From assembly GCA_031266275.1 (NCBI GenBank), contig JAISBI010000013.1, forward strand, positions 1 to 47,681: a stretch of DNA of 47,681 nucleotides, written 5' to 3'. Source of the DNA: Candidatus Nomurabacteria bacterium (GTDB taxonomy: Bacteria > Patescibacteriota > Saccharimonadia > Saccharimonadales > Saccharimonadaceae). The translations under genes and the position numbers were made by a program. Below are positions 32,659-40,266 of this stretch, in pieces; position 1 is the stretch's first letter, and each line of letters opens with the position of its first letter. The notes under the pieces were generated by a model, which saw only the letters and a program-made list of their open reading frames with translations, was not told the DNA's origin and did not search any database.

Positions 32659-34200
32659 CTAACCAACCAAACAACGAATAGCAAACCCGTTGGCCCGATC
32701 GCCGTTGTCGGTACCAGGGTAGACGCTGCCGCTGTCGAAGTTCGTGCCATAAGTGACACCCGCTGGGCCGACCGACGAAGACCAATAGGTGCCGTACCGA
32801 CCCTGACCGAAGAGGTTGGAGTAGTAGCCGCCGCTAAGAGCGCCCTGCCAAGCGCCCGTCGACAGCCACAAGTTTTGGGTGTCAGGACTAGATAGGTTGT
32901 GGTCGACGCCAGTGCCACCATTATAGGCTAGGTCAAGTTTGGCAAAGTCGTTGGTTTTATCACGCGGGCCGAATAAGCCAGATGGTAGTTTCCAATTAGC
33001 TGGACAGATGGAGCCATTTGCCGTGCCACTGGTTTGAGTGTTTAGTGCCGTACTAGCAGCTGCTGTGTAGAAGTTGTATAGGTAGCCACATTTGGTTTTA
33101 CTGTTAGTGTTATAGGACAGTCCACTATTGCCGCTATCTCCGATGTTGTTTTGGCATTCGTTGGTGGTATTGGGGTTAGCTTGACGCCAAGCGTTGTATT
33201 CGTCATGGTCGGTGCCAGTAGCCGATGAGCCTATTTTGGTTAGACGGCCGGATGTGACGAATTTGCCAGTGGTGTCACGGGTACCAGAAGTGAAGTTATC
33301 CCACGCGAAGTCTACGGTTACTTCGGTACCGGTTTTTAGATTAGTGGTGGCTGGCGTTAGAGTCATGCCTTGCTCCAGCTCTAGCTTGAGATTATCAATC
33401 ATCCAACAATTATTATCAGCCAACTTCCTCATTCGGTATTCTTGGTTGTCTCTGGCGTCTCTTAATGTGATGGTTTCGTTTAGTGTTAATGCATCACATT
33501 TAGCCTTAGTCATTGATTGCATGGTGGTTGAGGGGTTGTCTACTACATCATAGGTGATGTTGTATTTATAGGTGCCTGATTGTATGTCTTGTGGTACGGT
33601 GACTGCTATGGTATGGTCTTGGGTGCTGGGGCTGGTGTTTGTCTCATTAGTATAGATGTTTATGCTGTTTTCGGTTAGTTTTTCGTTGTTGAGGGTGAGG
33701 GTGATGTTGTTGGTGGTGTCACTAGCTGGAGTTTGGTTTAGTTTAGCAGAGAGGGTATAGCCGCTGTAGTTGTCGGTGGTGACTGTGGTGGTGGAGGTGG
33801 CGGTTTTAGTGAGGGGTTTAGTTTGGTTAGTTGGGCTATTATTACTGTCTTTGGGCTTATAGATGTTTATGTCAATGGCGGGGGTAACAGATGAGAGATT
33901 AGAAGTGGCTTGGGTGTTGAGAGGGTTAAGGTTGTTAGAGAGAATGGCTATGGTTGGGATGGTTAATAGGGGGAGTAGCATGAGGGATATGGTGGTGGCT
34001 TTATGGATAGTTCTTTTGGTCGTGGTTTTATTATTACGAGTAAGGATACGGACAGCGATGAGCAGTAGCAATGCGAAACTGAGTATCGATAGGGCCACGA
34101 CTGTCGGTGAGAGAAAGCCTGGGCTGGTTATCCCGCCAGCATTAGGGACGCTCGGGGTGTTAACTACGTTAATATTGAGGGTTTGAGTAAGGTTCTGCAT
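32659..34200 (-). CDS. FISUMP-domain surface protein (tandem copy B)
   Basis: The 513-aa protein has two N-terminal membrane segments (about 32-50 and 71-87) joined by a basic loop. A Thr/Asn-rich beta module follows (TTDNYSGYTLSAKLNQ...TIAVTVPQDIQSGTYKYNITYD), then a FISUMP domain: EYRMRKLADNNCWMIDNLKLEL, CGYLYNFYTAAAS, ICPANWKLPSG, YWSSSV and GFAIRCLVG. AAAGGAG precedes the ATG. It is a paralogue of the next upstream gene, with the N-terminal half well conserved and the C-terminal segment variable. It is likely exported and anchored, with the FISUMP domain outside. Confidence 0.87.
   Translation of the reverse strand: MQNLTQTLNINVVNTPSVPNAGGITSPGFLSPTVVALSILSFALLLLIAVRILTRNNKTTTKRTIHKATTISLMLLPLLTIPTIAILSNNLNPLNTQATSNLSSVTPAIDINIYKPKDSNNSPTNQTKPLTKTATSTTTVTTDNYSGYTLSAKLNQTPASDTTNNITLTLNNEKLTENSINIYTNETNTSPSTQDHTIAVTVPQDIQSGTYKYNITYDVVDNPSTTMQSMTKAKCDALTLNETITLRDARDNQEYRMRKLADNNCWMIDNLKLELEQGMTLTPATTNLKTGTEVTVDFAWDNFTSGTRDTTGKFVTSGRLTKIGSSATGTDHDEYNAWRQANPNTTNECQNNIGDSGNSGLSYNTNSKTKCGYLYNFYTAAASTALNTQTSGTANGSICPANWKLPSGLFGPRDKTNDFAKLDLAYNGGTGVDHNLSSPDTQNLWLSTGAWQGALSGGYYSNLFGQGRYGTYWSSSVGPAGVTYGTNFDSGSVYPGTDNGDRANGFAIRCLVG
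32662..32840 (-). other. diversity-generating-type variable region candidate (FISUMP B)
   Basis: This is the last 60 codons. Against copy A, the stretch from GGYYS to WSSSV is nearly identical except for codons AAC/GGA, TTC/GGC, CGG/TCG and ACC/TTC. Further on, GCC-AAC replaces AGC-TAC. Most variable codons end in C. Confidence 0.45.
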
Positions 34201-34370
34201 ATTAGTTCTCCTTTTTTGTCTAACTGTATACCGGCATATTTTTAATATTAATATTTGGTAGGGTTAGGTCTTTGGGGGAAATTTCTGCTTATGTTTATAA
34301 TTTTAACATGAAGTTTTTGGAAATGCAAGGGTTTGGGTTGTGGACCCATCGTTCGCTAGCGCCTGAATTT

Positions 34371-34424
34371 GTCATTCGCCGGCCGTCTCCCTCTAGTCAT
34401 TCGCCGATTCTGATTGGCAAATCT
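34371..34424 (+). repeat. GTCATTCGCC repeat pair between the FISUMP genes
   Basis: GTCATTCGCCGG (34371-34382) and a second unit GTCATTCGC plus ATTGGCAAATCTAG (34396-34424) lie 7-60 bp beyond the 3' end of copy A and upstream of copy B. The second matches the unit at 21803-21832. Confidence 0.65.
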
Positions 34425-34430
34425 AGTAGA

Positions 34431-35987
34431 TTAATCGACTAAACAACGAACCGCACGCCCGTAGCTCCGATCGTCGTCGCCCGTACCTGAGTTGACGTAG
34501 TTACTAACGAAAAACGTGACGTAGGCGTAGTCCACCGAGTAGACCGAAGAAGACCAATAGAAGCCGTACGAACCCTGACCGCCGAGTCCTGAATAGTAGC
34601 CACCACTAAAAGCGCCCTGCCAAGCGCCTGCTGGCAGCCATAGCATCTGAGTATCAGGGCTGGCAAGGTTGTGGCCAACGCCTGTGCCGCCTGGTTGATA
34701 TGCTAGGTCAAGTTTTCCAAAGTCGCCATTGGCACTTTGGCCACTTGGTAGCTTCCAGCCACTTGGGCAGACGGATTGTTGGGCTATGTAGCCAAGTCCT
34801 TTACCACTACTGTATTCAACTTGGGCGGCCGAGCCAGCGGTAGCGGTGTAGAAGTTATAGAGGTAGCCACAGCCGGTTTTAGAGTTGGTGTTGTAGGATA
34901 CGTTACCATCGTTGAAATCGGTGCTGGTATTATTTATACAATTGGTGCTACCTGACATGACTGGGTCATTGGGGTCGTTTTGGCGCCAAGCATCATAGTT
35001 AGGAGAGGTTGAGGAAATGCTGCCATCGCGGGTATTATAGCCACTGGTGGTGAAGTTACCGGTCATACCGGCGAGGGAGGTTCCGGCACTGGTGCCGTCT
35101 TGAGTGAAGTAGATGGTTTTGCTGGTGTCAACATTAGTATTAGCTGGAGTTAAGATCATGCCGTCTGTTAGCTCTAGTTTGAGGTTATCTAGCATCCATG
35201 TATTGTTGTCGGCTAGTTTACCTATGCAGTATTCTTGGTTGTTACGAGTGTCTGTGGCGATTCCGGTGTCGCCTATGCTCCAGCTGGTCGTATTGAGGTT
35301 TTGCATGTTACCGACATTGCCTTTGAAAGTGCTGCCGGAGGCGCAGGCGATAGAGTTCTCTGTTATATCATAGATAATATTGTAGACATATGTGCCGATA
35401 GCTATGTCTGACGGCACCGTGACCGCTAGGGTGTGGTCATATATGCTAGGGCTGGTACCTGTGTCATCGGCGTAAATATTTACACTGTTGGTAGTTAATA
35501 TTTCATCGTTCAGGGTGATGGTTATGTTGTCAGTGGGGTTTTGGTTTAATTTGGCGGACAAGGTATAGCCAGTGGCATTATTGGTAGTAACTATAGTAGT
35601 GCTATTGACTGTTTTAGTAGCAGGACCAGTCATGGTGTCTTTGTAAATATTCACATCGACAGTAGGGGTAACGGACGAGAGGTTAGAAGTGGCTAGAGTG
35701 TCAGGAGCGTTGTTGAAAAGAATGGTTAGGGTTGACACGGTTAGCAACGGAAGTAAAATGAGCGATATGGTGGTGATTCTATGGATAGTTTTTTTGGCGG
35801 TAGTTTTACCATTACGAGCCAGTAGATGAGCGGCGATGAATAATATAGAGACAAGACTAAGCGCGATAAGAGCTATCACGATAGGCGAGAGGAAAAACTG
35901 AGTCTGAACTCCGATCATTCCTCCAGTGTCAGGAACGCTTGGAGTGTTGAGGATGTTGATATTGAAAGTTTGGGGAAGGGTTTGCAT
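34431..35987 (-). CDS. FISUMP-domain surface protein (tandem copy A)
   Basis: The 518-aa protein repeats the plan of copy B: MQTLPQTFNINI start, two membrane segments (about 33-55 and 70-88), a beta module with TTNNATGYTLSAKLNQ, and a FISUMP domain (EYCIGKLADNNTWMLDNLK, CGYLYNFYTATAG, VCPSGWKLPSG, YWSSSVYSV, GRAVRCLVD). AAAGGAG precedes the ATG. The linker ASGSTFKGNVGNMQNLN is shared with the 21759 gene, suggesting module exchange. An AGTAGT-TT-ACTACT palindrome (36030-36043) lies in its upstream region, shared with divergent topA. Confidence 0.87.
   Translation of the reverse strand: MQTLPQTFNINILNTPSVPDTGGMIGVQTQFFLSPIVIALIALSLVSILFIAAHLLARNGKTTAKKTIHRITTISLILLPLLTVSTLTILFNNAPDTLATSNLSSVTPTVDVNIYKDTMTGPATKTVNSTTIVTTNNATGYTLSAKLNQNPTDNITITLNDEILTTNSVNIYADDTGTSPSIYDHTLAVTVPSDIAIGTYVYNIIYDITENSIACASGSTFKGNVGNMQNLNTTSWSIGDTGIATDTRNNQEYCIGKLADNNTWMLDNLKLELTDGMILTPANTNVDTSKTIYFTQDGTSAGTSLAGMTGNFTTSGYNTRDGSISSTSPNYDAWRQNDPNDPVMSGSTNCINNTSTDFNDGNVSYNTNSKTGCGYLYNFYTATAGSAAQVEYSSGKGLGYIAQQSVCPSGWKLPSGQSANGDFGKLDLAYQPGGTGVGHNLASPDTQMLWLPAGAWQGAFSGGYYSGLGGQGSYGFYWSSSVYSVDYAYVTFFVSNYVNSGTGDDDRSYGRAVRCLVD
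34434..34615 (-). other. diversity-generating-type variable region candidate (FISUMP A)
   Basis: The last 60 codons are rich in NNC codons at exposed-type positions (GTC TAC, GAC TAC GCC TAC GTC, AAC TAC GTC AAC, AGC TAC), matching different NNC codons at the aligned places in copies B and C. Confidence 0.45.
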
Positions 35988-36119
35988 GGGGGCTCCTTTG
36001 AGAATTATTTATATTTAGTATTTTATGTTAGTAGTTTACTACTTATGGTTATGGGTGTCAAGACCCTCAACCTGTGGACATATTTGATTTTTTATATTTT
36101 TACTGTTATAGTCAAAATA

Positions 36120-38429
36120 ATGGCGCAGAAACAAAAGAATTTAGTTATCGTCGAAAGTCCGGCCAAAGCCAAAACTATCGAGAAGTATCTCGGGAGTGAT
36201 TTTCGGGTACTCAGCAGCGTCGGGCATATTCGAGCCATCGCTGACGACAAAAGTTCGCCAAACGGCAAGGCCATCGATCCGGCGCGCGGCTTCGCTACGA
36301 CTTATGTCATCGATCCGGACAAGCAAAAAACTGTCAGCGAGCTGAAAAAAGCCGCCAAAGACTCTGATTTAGTCTGGCTAGCCACTGACGAAGACCGCGA
36401 GGGCGAGGGTATCGCTTGGCACTTGTGCGAAGTTTTGGGCCTGCCGGAAAAAACCACCAACCGCATCGTTTTTCATGAAATTACTAAGCCGGCTATTGAA
36501 GCGGCCATCGAAAATCCGCGCAAAGTCGATATGAAGATGGTCGAAGCTCAGCAGGCCCGCCAGATTTTAGACCGCTTGGTCGGATTTGAACTCAGCCCAG
36601 TGGTTTGGCGAAAAGTACCAGGTGGCAAATCAGCCGGCCGCGTCCAAAGCCCAGCCGTGCGTTTGTTAGTCGAGCGCGAAAGGGAAATCCAGAAATTCGA
36701 CAGTAAATTTGAATTCAAAGTATCGGCGATTTTCACTCACGCCGGCAAAGAAATCAAAGCCACGCTCGACCATAGTTTCCCGACCGAAGCAGCCGCGAAA
36801 AAATTCCTCGAAAGTTTGATAGACGCGAAATTCACAGTAGCAGACGTATCGAAAACCCCCGCTAAGCGCACACCGCCGGCGCCGTTCACGACCTCGACTT
36901 TGCAGCAAGTCGCAAACTCTCGAATCGGCCTATCTGCCCGCGCCACTATGACGGCCGCCCAACGACTGTATCAATCTGGCAAGATAACTTACATGCGCAC
37001 CGATTCGCTGAATTTATCGGGGCAATTCCTCAGCGCCGCAACCAAATTCATCACTCAAGAATTCGGCGAAAAATATCATCAAATCCGCACTTTCAAAACC
37101 AAGTCCGCTGGCGCCCAAGAAGCACATGAAGCCATTCGCCCGACCAATGTCACGACCGAAACGGCCGGCCACAGCGAAACTGAAAAGAAATTATACAAAT
37201 TAATCCGCGCTCGCACTCTCGCGACCCAAATGGCCAACGCCGAAATTGAAAAGACTGTTGTAAAGATTACAACAGACAGCGGCGCGACTTTTGAAGCGAC
37301 CGGCGAAGTCGTATTATTCGACGGCTTCCTCAAAGTTTACGGCGAACGCAAAGACGAGGTCTTGCCCAGCCTCAGCGTCGGCGACAAATTGGTTGGCCGC
37401 GAAATCACAGCTCGCCAAAATTTTGATCGCCCGCCGGCCCGCTACACCGAAGGCTCGTTGGTTAAAGAGTTAGAAAAGCGCGGCATCGGCCGACCCAGCA
37501 CCTATGCCACAATTCTCTCGACCATTCAAACGCGCGGCTACGCCGAACGCGGCTTGAATGAGGGCACGGAGCGCGAAGCTATCGAACTAAAACTGCGCTC
37601 CGGCAAAATTGCTCGCAGCATCATAACAGAGAAGACCGGCGCCGACAAAGGCAAACTCGTCCCGACCGACATCGGCATGACTATTTCCGACTTCCTGACC
37701 GATTATTTCAAACAAGTCGTCGACTATGACTTCACGGCCGAAGTCGAAAAAGAACTCGACGACATCGCCGACAGCAAACTCGAGCGCAACAAAATGCTAT
37801 CTGATTTTTACGGACCGTTTCACAAATTAGTAGAGAAGTCCGACTCCATCAAACGCGAAAAAGTCGCCGAGATGCGCAAACTCGGCACCGACCCCAAAAC
37901 GAAATTGCCAGTTTTCGCCCGCATCGCCCGCTTCGGCGGTGTGGTGCAGTTGGGCGACGGCGACGGCGATGACAAACCGCGCTTCGCGCCATTGCCAGAC
38001 GGCGCCCGCATCGACACCGTGACACTAGAGCAAGCCCTGACCATGTTGCAACTGCCGCGCCTAGTCGGCAAAACTGACGATGACCAAGAAATCACCGCCA
38101 ACATCGGCCGCTTCGGGCCCTATATCAAAGTCGGTTCGCTGTTTATTTCCATCAAACCACCCCTGACGCCATTCGACATTGACGAAAAAACCGCCCGCCA
38201 GCTCTACGCCGAAAAATTAGCTTTCGAAAAAGCCAAAAACATCGCCGACTTCGGCGACATCAAAGTCTTGAACGGCCGTTTCGGTCCTTACGTCACCGAC
38301 GGCAAGAAAAACGCCAAAATCCCCAAAGACACCGACCCAAAAAAGCTGACCGAAGCGGCCGCCCGCAAATTACTCAGCGAAGCGCCAGCCAAAAAATCAG
38401 CCCGTCGCGGCCGCCAAGCCAAACGATAA
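36120..38429 (+). CDS. topA: DNA topoisomerase I
   Basis: This type IA topoisomerase relaxes negative supercoils. The 769-aa protein has a TOPRIM domain (LVIVESPAKAKTIEKYLG), DEDREGEGIAWH, and the catalytic Tyr291 in ITYMRTDS. The C-terminal region has topoisomerase C-repeat motifs (IGRFGPYIKVGS, NGRFGPYVTDGK) instead of cysteine zinc fingers, and ends in a basic tail. The ATG at 36120 is chosen: TATAGT (36107-36112) ends 7 nt before it, and the 50 upstream codons in frame are hydrophobic AT-rich noise. Confidence 0.97.
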   Translation: MAQKQKNLVIVESPAKAKTIEKYLGSDFRVLSSVGHIRAIADDKSSPNGKAIDPARGFATTYVIDPDKQKTVSELKKAAKDSDLVWLATDEDREGEGIAWHLCEVLGLPEKTTNRIVFHEITKPAIEAAIENPRKVDMKMVEAQQARQILDRLVGFELSPVVWRKVPGGKSAGRVQSPAVRLLVEREREIQKFDSKFEFKVSAIFTHAGKEIKATLDHSFPTEAAAKKFLESLIDAKFTVADVSKTPAKRTPPAPFTTSTLQQVANSRIGLSARATMTAAQRLYQSGKITYMRTDSLNLSGQFLSAATKFITQEFGEKYHQIRTFKTKSAGAQEAHEAIRPTNVTTETAGHSETEKKLYKLIRARTLATQMANAEIEKTVVKITTDSGATFEATGEVVLFDGFLKVYGERKDEVLPSLSVGDKLVGREITARQNFDRPPARYTEGSLVKELEKRGIGRPSTYATILSTIQTRGYAERGLNEGTEREAIELKLRSGKIARSIITEKTGADKGKLVPTDIGMTISDFLTDYFKQVVDYDFTAEVEKELDDIADSKLERNKMLSDFYGPFHKLVEKSDSIKREKVAEMRKLGTDPKTKLPVFARIARFGGVVQLGDGDGDDKPRFAPLPDGARIDTVTLEQALTMLQLPRLVGKTDDDQEITANIGRFGPYIKVGSLFISIKPPLTPFDIDEKTARQLYAEKLAFEKAKNIADFGDIKVLNGRFGPYVTDGKKNAKIPKDTDPKKLTEAAARKLLSEAPAKKSARRGRQAKR

Positions 38430-38482
38430 TGTTCACGCTTATACAATATTCCTAGTATAGAACAATATTTTATAAAAAATAC

Positions 38483-38511
38483 TTGCAAAATGATAAAAAC
38501 TATGATACAAT
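38483..38511 (+). promoter_or_regulatory. promoter of the sigma4-HARE-HTH gene
   Basis: TTGCAA (38483-38488) and TACAAT (38506-38511) are 17 bp apart, with an extended TATGA. The leader of about 77 nt contains an ACGG...CCGT mini-hairpin and an AAAGGA ribosome site before the ATG at 38595. Confidence 0.65.
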
Positions 38512-38594
38512 AGAATAGATTTAAATATAAATTTTAATCGCGATAACGGTCGGCGACGGCCGTCACGCTCAAGTGGGACGAAAGGAAAACAAGT

Positions 38595-39632
38595 ATGCTT
38601 GAGTCAAATAATAAAATAATTCAGAACACGATGAACGAGGTGATGACACTGGTCGATCGTGATCGCGAAAAAGAAATCTTGACGCGCCGTTTCGGGCTGG
38701 ACGGCAATCGTGAGACGCTGGAGGCTGTCGGCGATGACATGGGCATCACGCGCGAACGGGTGCGCCAAATTGAAAAAGTAGCGCTGGAACGCTTGCGCCA
38801 AAAACTTTTCCACGATAAAAGTCCGAGCTTTAACCAAGCCGAAAAAATCATCATCAAAGAGCTGGCGGAAATCGGACGCGGCGCGCGCATCAGCGACCTG
38901 TCCAAGTATCTGCTGGGCAAATCGGATAAAATCTCGGTGGCGAATCTGCACCTCATCACAGTGCTGATACCGAAATTGACCACTTTGACAGAGAATAATA
39001 ATTACTATCAAGGCGCCATCATCAGCCCAGACGAAGACTACGAAGAAAAAGACCTGCGCCGCGAAGTCGACAAAATCGTCGGCATCATTCGCACTCATCG
39101 CGAACCAGTCACGCCAGAGCAAATGTTCGAAGGCACCGACTACGAGCACCCGAACAACGTAGCGGCTCTCGCCTCGCTGTCCAAAGCCATCGCGACGCTG
39201 AACGGCAAATGGGGCCTGACCAGCTGGCCGGCCGTCAATCCGAAAAATATTCGCGACAAAATTTACGTCATCTTGGCCCAGCGCAAAAAGTTGATGCACT
39301 ACAGCGACATCGCCGAATCGATTAAAAAAAGCGATTTCAAGCGCAAAAACGTCACCAAACAAGCCGTGCACAATGAACTCATCAAAGACGATCGCTTCGT
39401 GCTGGTCGGACGCGGCATCTACGCGCTGTCGGAATGGGGCTACAAAAAAGGCACCATCGCCGACGTCATCACCGACATTTTACTCGAAAACGGTGCGCCG
39501 ATGGAGCGCAAAGACATCGTTAAACGAGTGCTAAAAGTCCGCCAAGTGCGCGAATCGACCATTTTGCTAAACTTGCAGAACCGCGACGAGTTCGAGCGAG
39601 TTGGCAAGGCTTTGTATACAGTCAAAAAATAG
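38595..39632 (+). CDS. sigma factor region 4 fused to HARE-HTH domain
   Basis: The 345-aa protein opens with a typical sigma-70 region 4 (about 18-70). Its region 4.2 helix-turn-helix reads TLEAVGDDMGITRERVRQIE, the part that reads the -35 box and contacts the RNA polymerase beta flap. Regions 1-3, needed to melt the -10, are absent. The C-terminal third (about 215-343, HYSDIAESIKK...GRGIYALSEWG...FERVGKALYTVKK) is a HARE-HTH domain of the RNA polymerase delta (RpoE) type. It probably tunes transcription rather than acting as a sigma factor. It could instead be a repressor that occupies -35 sites. Confidence 0.85.
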   Translation: MLESNNKIIQNTMNEVMTLVDRDREKEILTRRFGLDGNRETLEAVGDDMGITRERVRQIEKVALERLRQKLFHDKSPSFNQAEKIIIKELAEIGRGARISDLSKYLLGKSDKISVANLHLITVLIPKLTTLTENNNYYQGAIISPDEDYEEKDLRREVDKIVGIIRTHREPVTPEQMFEGTDYEHPNNVAALASLSKAIATLNGKWGLTSWPAVNPKNIRDKIYVILAQRKKLMHYSDIAESIKKSDFKRKNVTKQAVHNELIKDDRFVLVGRGIYALSEWGYKKGTIADVITDILLENGAPMERKDIVKRVLKVRQVRESTILLNLQNRDEFERVGKALYTVKK

Positions 39633-39696
39633 TCAGTTTTCGAGGCAAGGGAAAAGCCAGTCTGATATGTTTTTCCACGTCTCGCTGGGCACGCTC

Positions 39697-39807
39697 GCTT
39701 ACCCGACATATTTTTCATCACACGCACTTGGCTCACCAAAAGCTAACAAGTGGATCTTTTGGCGAGCCAAATGTTGAAAAGTGTTCTGAAAAACATGTCG
39801 GGTAAGC
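39697..39807. repeat. large nested inverted repeat
   Basis: Outer arms 39697-39717 and 39787-39807 match at 20 of 21 bases. Inner arms 39728-39742 and 39756-39770 match at 14 of 15. The whole 111-bp unit can fold into one long two-step hairpin. No reading frame or target duplication is seen. It may end transcription from the upstream gene or be a small mobile (MITE-like) relic. Confidence 0.75.
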
Positions 39808-39923
39808 TTTCTTTGAAATTTTCTCGTCTCACCTCAGTCAAAACAGGGATGGAGCAGTTTTTTATCAACAGGGGCGGGAGCATAACCAGTTTGACGATTA
39901 CCAATTAAAATAGTGGTTAAGTA

Positions 39924-39952
39924 TTGACTTTTAAATTAAAGCGTGCTATAGT
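39924..39952 (+). promoter_or_regulatory. consensus promoter of the secreted Lys-rich protein
   Basis: TTGACT (39924-39929) and TATAGT (39947-39952) are 17 bp apart with an extended TGC. Over 29 bases it matches the ncRNA promoter at 31621-31593 at about five in six positions. Confidence 0.75.
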
Positions 39953-39958
39953 AGAAGT

Positions 39959-40266
39959 ATAGAGTGTGCGAGGTGGAGCAACCCGGGCATTCGTAGCAAC
40001 TTAACAATTTGCGCGAATTAAACTAACCAGATGGGCATGGGTTTTCCAAAGACGGGAAATTCACGCACATTTGAAACCAACTAGTTTATATTTTTCGGGA
40101 AAATCTGCACCAAATCGAATTGTCGATAATGACATGTGTCGGTAGCTCGATTTGGTGCAAACGCGTTGTGCCAATCGTCTTCGGGAGCTTTTAGGTTTGC
40201 ATCAAGCGAGCCGACTCTCAACTACCGCCGGCGGCGGTAGTGCAGTTTCATTAAGGAGGAAAACCA
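39959..40266 (+). promoter_or_regulatory. 308-nt structured leader, possible cis-regulatory RNA
   Basis: The leader holds a perfect 13-bp inverted repeat (40106-40118 with 40147-40159). A 9-bp hairpin with a GGC loop (40221-40241) stands 11 nt before the AAGGAGG site (40253-40259). The second hairpin could hide or expose the ribosome site. No known riboswitch consensus was recognised. The bases from 39633 to 39923 hold only the inverted repeat described separately. Confidence 0.45.

Noticed and set aside
32659-34200. Plus-strand frames within the FISUMP genes (for example 33194-33553, 33863-34186, 35113-35373)
   Set aside because: They are shadows of Thr/Asn-rich minus-strand coding sequence and have no starts or domains of their own.
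35970-36119. Longer start of topA at 35970
   Set aside because: Type IA topoisomerases begin at the TOPRIM motif as the 36120 start does; the extension is AT-rich hydrophobic noise crossing the divergent promoter.
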